Source: Isoetes taiwanensis (Eukaryota; Streptophyta; Lycopodiopsida; Isoetales; Isoetaceae). Taken from it: a stretch of DNA of 64,000 nt. A program made the translations under genes and the position numbers. The stretch covers positions 124,001 through 188,000 of the forward strand of contig JAJEKV010000035.1 in NCBI GenBank assembly GCA_021234155.1. Reading direction: 5' to 3'. Below are positions 47,743-56,273 of this stretch, in pieces. The notes beneath the pieces are model-generated. The model was given only the letters and a program-made list of their open reading frames with translations. It did not search any database and was not told the DNA's origin. Numbering within the stretch: position 1 is the stretch's first letter; the number at the start of each line of letters is the position of its first letter.

Positions 47743-50700
47743 TCATACATCGTGGGCTGGTTTGTCTAAAAGAAGTTGAAAACTTAATTCTCCTTCCAAT
47801 TGTTTGTAATAGTAGCCAGAAAGTATGACCTCACCAATTCCAAAAACATTGCCCCAGCCATCTTCATAATCATCTAGTAATGTGTTCTTTGTCTCAATAC
47901 ATTTCAGGACATAAAAGTCTACACCCTCAGCATTGCCTTCTTCTGCATTCACTGCAAAATTGTCCCCTACTTCTACATTAGAGCTGATCAGATCATGGTC
48001 ACCATCATCTTCACTATCAGTCTCCTCGCCTCTTGACACAAACCTCATTGTCGAAATTTCTGCAGTTCGCTCTTTTGGGACCAACTCATTTGTCTCCCAA
48101 CCTCCTATACTGAGATTTAGTGCTACAGAGTCCCATTTCCCTTTGGCGGCAAGACATGCAAAAACATGACAAAGGTCTATGTGCAAGCTTCAAAGGATTT
48201 TCTCTATCAAAAGGCCTGATGCAATGAATTTTAGTTGTCCCTTTGAGGGTCTGAGCATCATACCTTTCTGATCTATCTATACTATGAGGGTCAATTTCCC
48301 AAAAGTACCTGCAGGCAACAATTAATCAAGTGCTGTAAGTGCTTAACTGCTGTAAGTGCTGTAAGTGTTGAACAGGTAAGTAAACATTCCAATAACAAAA
48401 AAAAAAAAAGTTCAAAATGTTATATTTGTACATAAATGGCCTTCAACATGTATAAAACTAGTAAAGTATCACCAAACATGCATAAAAATCATGAACAATA
48501 ATTAGACTAAAATACAGGTCTAAGTGCTTCAAGTGCTTCAAGTGCTACAAGTGCAGTACTTACCTGTGTATATCGGAATCAGATGAGCTGTTGGTAAAGA
48601 ATTCATTTAGAAATCGAACGACATCTGCAGCACACTGGAGTTTTCTCCCATTATACTTCAGTTGTTCCTTTGTGAGAAATCTTTTTACCACTGCTCCTTG
48701 GCCATCATGCTCACCTTTTCCATGCGAGCTGGCAAAGAAATTCCAAATAATCTCCTTCCCAAGATCTCTGTACCATCTACCCAAGAAATAGAATGGTCTT
48801 GCAGACTTAAATTGAGATGAACAACCATCTGACCATACATAATGCTTGGAATATTGAATACCATTTAACTCCAACCAAGTGGCATGTTTTAAGAGGCAAT
48901 GCTGTACAAATTCAGTGTCATGAGACTTCTCATCTGAAATATAGAAGTGACACTCTTTTATAATTTCTCTGTTATCATCTTTTTGCTTCATATCTTTTCT
49001 TTTCTTCTTGATGTCATTGCCATCCACCTGTTGTTTCCTTCCAAACCTGTAAGTGATATGAACTAAAATGGATACCTGGTCAGTGTGCCAATGACATGAT
49101 TGCGCTTCCTGCTGAACTTTGAAACCATAGTTTTCTGCAAAGTCAATTACAGAAACTATTGTGTCTTCTCCAAAACTTGCCAAACATTGTCTGAATTGTT
49201 TTGCTTGCCAATGAGCCTTGTAGTTGTGTGGCACAAATGCTGCCATTGTTTTTCTTGCATGTTCCTGAAATTCAAAAGGGGTACCAGTCTTGTAGGCCAA
49301 TCTTGTAACTTTAGTTGGTTTCTTCTTAGGGTTTCTCTTAGAAACAGCTTCTTGCTGCAAGCAGTAGAATCAACAAATTAGTATAAATGACGTGATCCTT
49401 CTAACACAAACTCAACACTAACTTTTTCAAAAACTTTCCAATCCACCAGGTGTTCTAATGATTTACTTGTTTCCCTTGGACACTTTGGAATCCTGTATAA
49501 AGTGGAATAGAGAAAGTACTGTAAGAGAATATTGAAGCTAGATATCATAGAAATGAAAAGTTAAACAATATATATGACATATGTTATCTAGATATCATAG
49601 AAATGAAAAGTTAAACAATATAGATGAGCTATGTTAATAACTTACCTCTTGAGACCACATTTCTTGCAGTCTCATCAAACATGCATGTTTGTGCCATTCA
49701 TCTGCTTCTACTTTGGGGCATACCACATTTCTCCAATACTCACTTGTAGATTTGAAAATATTGTCCTTAGCATTGCATGTTGGACCTGGACCACATACCC
49801 TACATTCGCATTTGCAATCTTTGTGCACACCATAAGGATCAGACCTCATGTTATTAATTGCCTGCATGACAAAATCAAGGTGCATGTGGTAATCGGGTGC
49901 GTGCAAGTCTCTCTTTCTTGCAATCTCCTAATATAGCTTGGTTTAAGCTTCTCAAAGGTTTGTTGGCATATATTGATCTCGGGATACTCTTTCCCGAATT
50001 GAAGATAAAACCGCAACTCCATCATAACACGAATCGAAGAACAATATCATGCAAAATACGTAAAAAAAAAAAGGCAAAATGTGCTTACTTGTGTCACCTC
50101 CAAAGAAATGAATAGGATGGTCAATCTTTTCACTGTTTCACTAACATGTTTTCTCACATGTTTTTATATGGTGAGATCCTAGTATTCTCATCCCAAAAAT
50201 TCTTTATCTTACCTATGCTTCATCCGAAAGTGCATCGACCTTTTTCTCCTCCTCAAACATTGACCCGGGGACTGCTTCAAATTCTGCATACACACGTCTC
50301 TCAGAAATGCTCTTGCCATAGTTCTTCTTGAAATAGATAGAAGCCTTGCTATTGCTGATTGATTCACTCCCTTTGTTGAAGATGCAGCCATTTGCAGTGT
50401 ACTCATTTTTGCTTGAAGAACATCAGTATTTCTATCATATTTTTGAGCTTGAAAAGTCTCTTTTCACATTCAAAATTAAATCCCTCATAAGGGCATTTTC
50501 TTTTGGATCTGCTACATCAACATCGAGTGGAAGATGTTTAATCTTCTTGAAGAATCTCGATGCTAACTTCCCTTTGTCCACATTCGAGGCAAAAGTATTT
50601 GTAATTTCATTGAAATAATCTTCCAAATTCTTCGACAATTCCTGTAATCTTCTTTCACTCAAAACACCACAATCTTTGGTATTGGAAGGAGGATTGTTTT

Positions 50701-50809
50701 CCTTCTCTCTCTGTCTCTTCCTTTCTCGGGATTTTCTTCTATTTTCAGCTTGAATTTGTAAGAAAATCCTTCTTCTAGTTGAATCGATGCTTTCAGGGGA
50801 GCTTTCCAT
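47743..50809 (-). CDS. DDE-like transposase gene, multi-exon
   Basis: Minus-strand coding blocks: 50809-50435 (start MESSPESIDSTRRR, basic NRRKSRERKRQREKENN, a coiled-coil-like LQELSKNLEDYFNE); 50406-50209 with a helix-turn-helix (NQSAIARLLSISRRTMARAF); 49906-49634 with Cys-rich CKCECRVCGPGPTC; 49360-48560 with the catalytic-looking core: VIDFAENYGF, SCHWHTDQVS, WSDGCSSQFKSARPF and FASSHGKGEHDGQGAVVKRF; and 48186-47743, an acidic C-terminal part. The core layout (Asp in DFAENY, Asp in SDGC, then HGKGxxDGxG) is that of a DDE/D transposase group widely seen in eukaryotes, whose superfamily name I cannot fix. Exons are separated by gaps with plausible introns; a frameshift lies near 50420. Confidence 0.6.
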
Positions 50810-51401
50810 TGAAATTCACGAGACAGATTTCACGACTCGAATTACAATTCCAAATTGAAAATTCAATTGAAACAATGCAAAATTTGTTCGAATTGTATGA
50901 ATTGGTATTGCAATTCTCTAATTGCAATTCCGAATTCTGATTTCTCCCGCCAACCACTAAAGGAAACTCCAACCATCCTTGGAGATCCTAGTCACTGATC
51001 CCTGCCATTCCGGAATTGCATATACTATTCTTGGTGCATGCCAATTCTGTTTTAATTCGGTTGGACGTCACACGACTAAGGAGGTACTAAGCGCTTTCAT
51101 CACATAAAGCACATGTCCGGACAGTGCTTTTTGATCACCAGTATGTGAAACTTCGTAAAGTTGCTATATTTTACCATTTTTTGAATTCTGGATACGATGG
51201 TTTACTAGGATGCGTATGCTAGAGAAGTTCATAAAATCGCCAAAATTTGATAATATTGCATCCCAATTATAGTAAATTCGCTAAATTAATGGACATTTTA
51301 CAATAAAAACCTCAATGTTATGGTAAAACATCCAATTCTACTAAACTCGTTTCTATAAAAATGTTGGAAAAATAGGAAACAATCGCCATCATTTCTATAG
51401 T

Positions 51402-51824
51402 TTAGAAGCAGCTAGAGGATGATAAAGTCATCACTGCTCCTATCTGGGTTTGACCTCGAAGAGATAGGAAGATGGCTACAGCTTCTGTATAGGAGAAATA
51501 CCTCCTCCTATTGACAGAGATGGACATATAATTGGGTAGATGAACTGCTTTGTTCTCTAAATACTTCTCTATGTTGGGGATATCCTGCAAGGCTGACTTA
51601 AGGGCCATGTTGGGTGCAAAATATCCTATGCAAGGTGGGAGTTCTACCAAGAACGGTCCTATCTTGGCATGGAACTCAGACATGATGTTCTGGTAGAAGG
51701 GAGTGGCGTTGATGGTAGCTTCTACATCAAGCTCCTTCTGAAAGACACTGAAGATGGATTGGATGTTAGCTTCGGCCACATGAGCTGTGGCGCTGTACCA
51801 TCGCTTGAATGCAGTAGTGGCCAT
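51402..51824 (-). CDS. ORF X, accessory ORF of the chromovirus, unknown function
   Basis: Intact 140-residue frame from the ATG at 51824 (MATTAFKRWYSATAHVAEAN) to TAA at 51402. It has the segments IQSIFSVFQKELDVEATINA, LVELPPCIGYFAPNMALKSA and LPNYMSISVNRRRYFSYTEA. No signal peptide, membrane segment or known motif is visible. It has its own TATA box about 120 bp upstream and three hairpin repeats behind that. The ATG at 51824 is preferred to upstream alternatives because it follows the TATA at the right distance. Position second after the H3-like ORF. Confidence 0.6.
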   Translation of the reverse strand: MATTAFKRWYSATAHVAEANIQSIFSVFQKELDVEATINATPFYQNIMSEFHAKIGPFLVELPPCIGYFAPNMALKSALQDIPNIEKYLENKAVHLPNYMSISVNRRRYFSYTEAVAIFLSLRGQTQIGAVMTLSSSSCF

Positions 51825-51941
51825 GGTCACTGAGCGACTGGGGATGACAAACGGATGGGGATTGGGGGAGCGCCCTAAGGACTTGAGAAATCGGCTTGGA
51901 GCAGAGAGCGAGGGTGTAAGCACAAATGACGCTTAGGGTCC

Positions 51942-51949
51942 TATATATA
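51942..51949 (-). promoter_or_regulatory. TATA box of ORF X
   Basis: CCTATATATAGG with AAACCCTAA-type sequence (TTAGGGTTTTG on the minus strand) just upstream. The ORF X start codon lies about 118 bp downstream, allowing a leader of about 90 nt. Confidence 0.55.
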
Positions 51950-52121
51950 GGCAAAACCCTAATTTTTGGAAATTTTAGGTTTGCAAGTTGTCTATAATTC
52001 TAGGGTCTAGATGTAGAATTTACAGGCTAACTATGCTCAAGAATGAATTCTAAAGGTCCTAAGGAAATAAATTTCATTTATCTTGGGGAAAACTGGACAA
52101 TTTGGGTCGTTTCTGGCGTGA

Positions 52122-52194
52122 CCACTCACACAGTGCGCCAGGATCGAATCGGTTTGCAAACCGAATTGGTCTGGGCGCACTCTGTGAGGGGTGG
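52122..52194. repeat. Palindromic hairpin repeat, copy 1
   Basis: Arms CCACTCACACAGTGCGCC and GGCGCACTCTGTGAGGGGTG can pair imperfectly; the centre holds the perfect palindrome CGGTTTGCAAACCG. Next copy starts 205 bp later. Upstream of ORF X. Confidence 0.75.
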
Positions 52195-52326
52195 GGCCTT
52201 GTTTGGGTCGAGGGTGATGCTAAACAGGAAAACTAAGGGTATAATCCTGCATATCTCGTCGAGATAGGTCGGATTGAGCCCTTGCTTGCCTTATTTGGAT
52301 AAGTGTTGGTCTAGTTTTGGGGTCGA

Positions 52327-52399
52327 CCACTCACACAGTGCGCCAGGGTCGAATCGGTTTGCAAACCGAATTGGTCTGGGCGCACTCTGTGAGGGGTGG
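52327..52399. repeat. Palindromic hairpin repeat, copy 2
   Basis: Same arms and CGGTTTGCAAACCG centre as copy 1. The ~130-bp sequence between copies is only weakly similar, so the hairpin is the conserved part. Confidence 0.75.
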
Positions 52400-52530
52400 A
52401 GCTCCATTTGGCTTAGGGTTGGCCAATTTCTACAAACTAAGGGTCAAATCTTACTATCTAAGGTGAGCTGAGTCGAATGGTATACTTGCTTTCTACATTT
52501 GAACGAGATTTGGCATCAAACCATGCTCGA

Positions 52531-52604
52531 CCACTCACACAGTACGCCAGGGTCGAATCGGTTTGCAAACTGAATGGGTCTGGGCGCACTCTGTGAGGGG
52601 TGGG
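52531..52604. repeat. Palindromic hairpin repeat, copy 3
   Basis: As copies 1 and 2, with small changes (AGTACGCC arm, GCAAACTGAATGGG). 204 bp from copy 2. Lies between the end of the H3-like ORF and ORF X. Confidence 0.75.
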
Positions 52605-52740
52605 CCAAAAAACGCTTGGTTTTGCTCCAAATTTATTGATTCCAAGTACAGAATTCGGTAATACATCCTTCTTACACTCGATTTGACGCATCAACTTATC
52701 CAAATTATAAGTTTGTATTAGAAGTTTATTTACAACAATT

Positions 52741-53961
52741 TCAAAATGTCTCCTTTTTAATATATTGAGCTAGTCTCATATCTTTAGGCATACAGGTTAC
52801 TCTTTTTGCATGCTGGGCACATGCAACAGAGTCTTCGAAGTGTCGCACGATGTGTTGCTCGGCCGCCTCCTGTAACGCCAGCAGCATATCGTCCGTGATT
52901 CGCTTCGAGGGGTCGAATTCCTGCAAAACTTCCCTTGTGAGTCGTGCAAAGGAGGCTCTAGGGATGAGGAAGCCAAAACTCTGCTGGAAATGCTTGATCT
53001 CTTTGGCCGCTCTTGAGAATTTTGAGTCCGCGCGTCTCTTCTTGGGCTTCTTTGGAGGGGCTGGTATCTCAGGCGGCGGCTTGAGTGTGTTCTTCTTCGT
53101 CGGCCGACCTCCTTCGATAAATGTCACCTTATGCTCCTCGTAATACTTAGAGTATTCTTCGTGCATTTTCATGAACGAAGTATACTCTTTCAACTCCTTC
53201 CGATATTTCAGGTTCTGTTTGAGCACATATGACTCCCTTTGTGGCCTCGGCTTCTTCGTGCTGTCGCGGGGATGCTTCGGCGACGGCCACCTAGGGTATG
53301 GCGGTGCATTTGGCACAACGTCCTCTTCCTCCCGCGCGGTGTTTGAAGGGCCAGCCCCTCCCGGTGAGGTCCTCCCCTCCCTCATCGACTTCGGTGTCGG
53401 GGCCGAGGATGGCTGCTTCTCGGTGCAGCTCTGTATGGTGACTCCTTTGGCAGCCGTTATCTTGGGCTTCTTCTTGGTGTCCTTGGGCAATTCGGGGCCT
53501 TTTCCCTTCTCTGCTCTCTTCTTCGCACGCTCCTCTCTGCGCTTCTTCTTTTCCTCCCTCTTCTGTTTCTTCTCTTCTTTTCGCCTTCGCCGCTCCTCTT
53601 TTTCTTTGCGACGCTCCTCCTTTGTCTTCTTTTCTCCGCCCTCCTCCCTATTCCTCTTCCTCTTCTTGCCTCCCTGCTCTGTTTCGGCACCGTCTCCGAA
53701 GATTTCTCTCTCCAGCTCCCTCTTTAACTCCTCTGCGGCGTCCATGTCGACTTCCACCTCCTCCAATGCCTCGAGATCTTGGGCCTGCTCTTCCTCCTGA
53801 GGCTTGGGGGCCTCGTTCTTGACTTCTGGGGGTGGCTGCACCTCTGGCTCCTCCTGGGCGTGCTCTTCAGGTTTTGCTGCCTTCTACCGGACCGCCTTCT
53901 CTTGGGCGCTGACGTATCCAGGGGGCACAACTTTGCGGGCGGTCTGCTTCGTGCGGGCCAT
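52741..53961 (-). pseudogene. Histone H3-like protein of the chromovirus
   Basis: From the ATG at 53961 the frame has 406 codons with one in-frame TAG (codon 26, 53884-53886). Residues 1-10 are M-ARTKQTARK, identical to the canonical H3 tail including K4 and K9, but followed by VVPPGYV instead of S10-T11. Residues about 30-310 are a charged linker: acidic first, then a Lys/Arg/Glu-rich stretch (about 95-165), Pro/Ser parts, and KKPKKRRADSK as a likely nuclear signal. Residues 318-406 are an H3 histone fold aligning to canonical H3 from A47 to the C-terminus without gaps, about 47% identical by my count, with FARLTREV, LLALQEAAEQHIV, HFEDS, HAKRVTCMPKD. Residues equivalent to C110, H113, R116, K122, D123 and L126 are kept; K56 and K79 are lost. 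Proposed role: a nuclear, chromatin-associated protein. Confidence 0.88.
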
Positions 53962-54062
53962 GCTTTTGTTTCAAGGATTTCGAGCTCGGGCGCCTAAAGA
54001 TCGTCTTCTGGGTGGAGCTGTTCTCCAGGGGCGCTGGGGACAAAATAGGAACCCTAATTTTC

Positions 54063-54070
54063 TATTTATA
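54063..54070 (-). promoter_or_regulatory. TATA box of the H3-like ORF
   Basis: Minus strand CCTATAAATAGAAAATTAGG about 100 bp before the ATG at 53961. TTAGGGTTT (telobox complement) lies close by on both sides. It is separate from the LTR promoter. Confidence 0.6.
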
Positions 54071-54180
54071 GGCAGGGGGATTTTAGGGTTTGGACCTGCA
54101 ATTCCATATTGGGCCAATCTAGAAGACATTAGTGAAGATATGAGGGTTTCATTAGGTTTATTATGCCCTAAAAACATCCA

Positions 54181-54252
54181 CCACTCACATAATGTGTCAG
54201 GACGAGTTTGGATTGCAAACCGAATTAGTCTGGGCGCACTCTGTGAGGGGTC
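54181..54252. repeat. Palindromic hairpin repeat, copy 4
   Basis: More diverged copy (CCACTCACATAATGTGTCAGG left arm, GGGCGCACTCTGTGAGGGG right arm, GATTGCAAACC centre). It lies about 110 bp upstream of the TATA of the H3-like ORF. Confidence 0.7.
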
Positions 54253-54380
54253 ATAGGTTTTTGGGCCTATTTTTCAATTTACAAAGGGTTTCTCGATGTT
54301 ATAATATGCAAAACTAGCTAGAACTAAGGAGATAAACTGAACTACACTATCAGTTTGGCTAATTTATGCATTTAATTAGG

Positions 54381-54449
54381 TCAAATAGTGCGCCAGGGTC
54401 AGCTTGGATTGCAAACCGAATGAGTCTAGGCGCACTCTGTGAGGGGTGG
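54381..54449. repeat. Palindromic hairpin repeat, copy 5
   Basis: Left arm AATAGTGCGCCAGGGTC, right arm AGGCGCACTCTGTGAGGGGT. Starts 200 bp from copy 4. About 200 bp inside the PBS. Confidence 0.7.
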
Positions 54450-54650
54450 TCCGCTTTTGGGCATTCTAGGTTGGGTTATTGCTACAGTTAACTAGCAACT
54501 AAGCATTGAACTATTTTCTACACCCGAATTGGAAAAAAATTTCCCAATTTTTTTCGAAGTTCCTGCTTGGGTGGCTGTACCCCAAGGCTTGAATCTATTG
54601 TTAGTCCTAAGGGAAAATGGCCAGTGCTCGATCTTGGCTGTCAAGATCAT

Positions 54651-54662
54651 GCTCTGATACCA
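54651..54662 (-). other. Primer binding site, initiator Met tRNA
   Basis: TGGTATCAGAGC on the minus strand, one base inside the 5' LTR. This 12-mer complements the 3' end of plant initiator methionyl tRNA and is the common PBS of plant gypsy and Copia elements. It fixes the direction of the element. Confidence 0.92.
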
Positions 54663-54663
54663 C

Positions 54664-56273
54664 TGTGACGTCCCCTACTCCTTATACGATGCCCAAATCG
54701 TACTCGAAGGAGGAGCATTCCCCCTGGCAGCTACACTGACAGGGGCCATCCACCTGACTCCACTCCCATCGGGATGGGCCAGCAAGGGAAGAGTGGATGT
54801 GTCATTCACCCGTCTTCCATCGGGTCGACCTATCTGCGGAAGCGTGAATAAACAAACGTGAGCACAGCTAACAGTATACAAACACAACCACCTCGAAGGG
54901 TGAACATAGTACTCCATCACAGAGATAACAACATCATCATAACATCAATAGCATAGGGGAGATCCTACCCAGGGCTCCGACTCAAGGGGGATGACTGACG
55001 GCTCGGTCTCCAGAGGTCATTGCAGACAGAATTCATGGCAATGGATTTGGCTGGCATAGAACATAGCTTAGGGTAGTCCACTCCATCCGCCCCTCTCGTG
55101 CACACTTTGCAGAATAGGCTGAAAAGCTTTGGGACCTGACCGTAGCCTGCCGGGTGAATAGCCAGAAGGGCTACTGCTACTGGGTTGCATCTCCCCAGCC
55201 CCGATGAGGCAGGAGGGAAGTCACCTCCCCTCCAGAAGCATCCATGCCCTTCACAGGCGGCTAGAGAGCCACTGCTCTTATCCGACTTCAACTCACTGGA
55301 AGGTGACGCATCACCCCACGAGTGTCGAGCTCATGCCTTGCCCACACGCAGTGGCAAGCCATTAAGCCTAGCCCGCATAGACCCCCGGTAGGCCTTACAC
55401 ACCAGAGGGGTCAGTCTGTGTAGAGACAAGTTCTTCCTTATCAGCCGGTCGGATCCCTCCACCCACAACTAGGCGGGTTCCTGTGCACGGGCCGCATGTA
55501 ATTGGGAACTAATGGTGCTACCTATGATCATCTGCTACACAGCTTTAGGTCTCTACCCCCCTTCCCAATACATGGAGGTCACAGAGTGAAATACATCCAT
55601 CAACATAGAACTGAAATGGAGAATATCATCTAATCTATCTATCTACACAACAGAGTTAGATTCCTTGGTTAGGGCTTATGATCTCGTGATCTATAAGGCC
55701 TTTAGAGTAGATCTAACATACTAAACCAGCCTAATGCCTCCCAAAGACGGCTTTGCACAACAGAATGACTAGATACCTGCTCCTTGACCCGCTCCTGATC
55801 CTCGGAAGGCGTCCATGCTCTTGATCTTGCTGCTGATGGCTGCGAATCGATAATCTGTTGTGCAAATCCGGCTTCTCGGAGCTCAGCAATGCGAATTGAA
55901 GTCCAGACTTGGCCAAAATGGCTCAAGGGAACCCTAATGCGAGAATGGGAAAGGAGCTCTATGAAAACCCTAAATGTCAAAGATGGAAAAAGGCTTTAGG
56001 GTTTAGGGCTATAACCCTTATATAGACCCTTTTTAGGTTAGGTTAATCATTTGGCCAAATGGGTTCATGCCATTTGGAAAATGGGGCTCAAGGGGGTTTT
56101 GTTGTGTATGTTTATTTAACATGCACAACATTCGAGGTTGCCCCCCTAGGTGCACTATTGGCCCCTAGGTGCAACGTTCTTCGGCTCTCAAGTACATGTC
56201 ATCTATGGCATGTACGTGGGACGTGGCAGTATAATATACGTATTAGGAGCATATATTATGCTGGAATGTCACA
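54664..56273 (-). repeat. 5' LTR of the H3-carrying chromovirus
   Basis: About 1610 bp, TGTGAC...GTCACA, near-identical to 32740-34347. Carries the promoter TATA at 56018-56024 with AAACCCTAAA next to it on the minus strand. Open frames within it (also present in the other LTR) are not coding by any visible feature. Confidence 0.9.
56018..56024 (-). promoter_or_regulatory. LTR promoter TATA box
   Basis: TATATAA in GGGTCTATATAAGGG on the minus strand, followed by CCCTAAACCCTAAAG. An equivalent lies in the 3' LTR at 34092-34098. Confidence 0.6.

Larger units (their letters stand above)
44194..51141 (-). mobile_element. DNA transposon with DDE-like transposase, 6.9 kb
   Basis: Candidate 14-bp terminal inverted repeats CTGGTGATCAAAAA at 44194-44207 and its complement at 51128-51141, flanked on both sides by TA as a possible target duplication. 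Subterminal regions carry different simple repeats: CCATAGCTTTTAGTC copies on the left (44310-44390), AATTGCAATTC-like words on the right (50850-50950). It encodes a transposase on minus and an FCP1-like gene on plus. It splits the leader region of the chromovirus between ORF X and ORF Y. The boundary is moderately certain because the TIR is short. Confidence 0.6.
32740..56273 (-). mobile_element. Chromovirus (Ty3/gypsy) encoding a histone H3-like protein
   Basis: Direct repeats of about 1.6 kb at both ends begin TGTGAC and end GTCACA. A PBS lies inside the right one and a PPT inside the left one, which fixes the orientation as minus. Internal order, 5' to 3': H3-like ORF, ORF X, ORF Y, gag, pol with chromodomain, 3' UTR. 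Two later insertions, a DNA transposon (44194-51141) and a Helitron (34769-37657), account for about 9.8 kb, leaving about 13.7 kb. The flanking 5-mers (TGACC left, TTATA right) do not match, so a simple insertion with target duplication is not shown. The LTRs look very similar by eye, suggesting a fairly recent insertion. Confidence 0.9.

Noticed and set aside
52741-53961. Ordinary host histone H3 or CENH3 gene next to a transposon
   Set aside because: It lies inside the LTR pair just after the PBS, is about three times the length of H3, has a long linker between tail and fold, and is much more diverged than any host H3. Loop 1 has the H3 length, without the insertion usual in CENH3.
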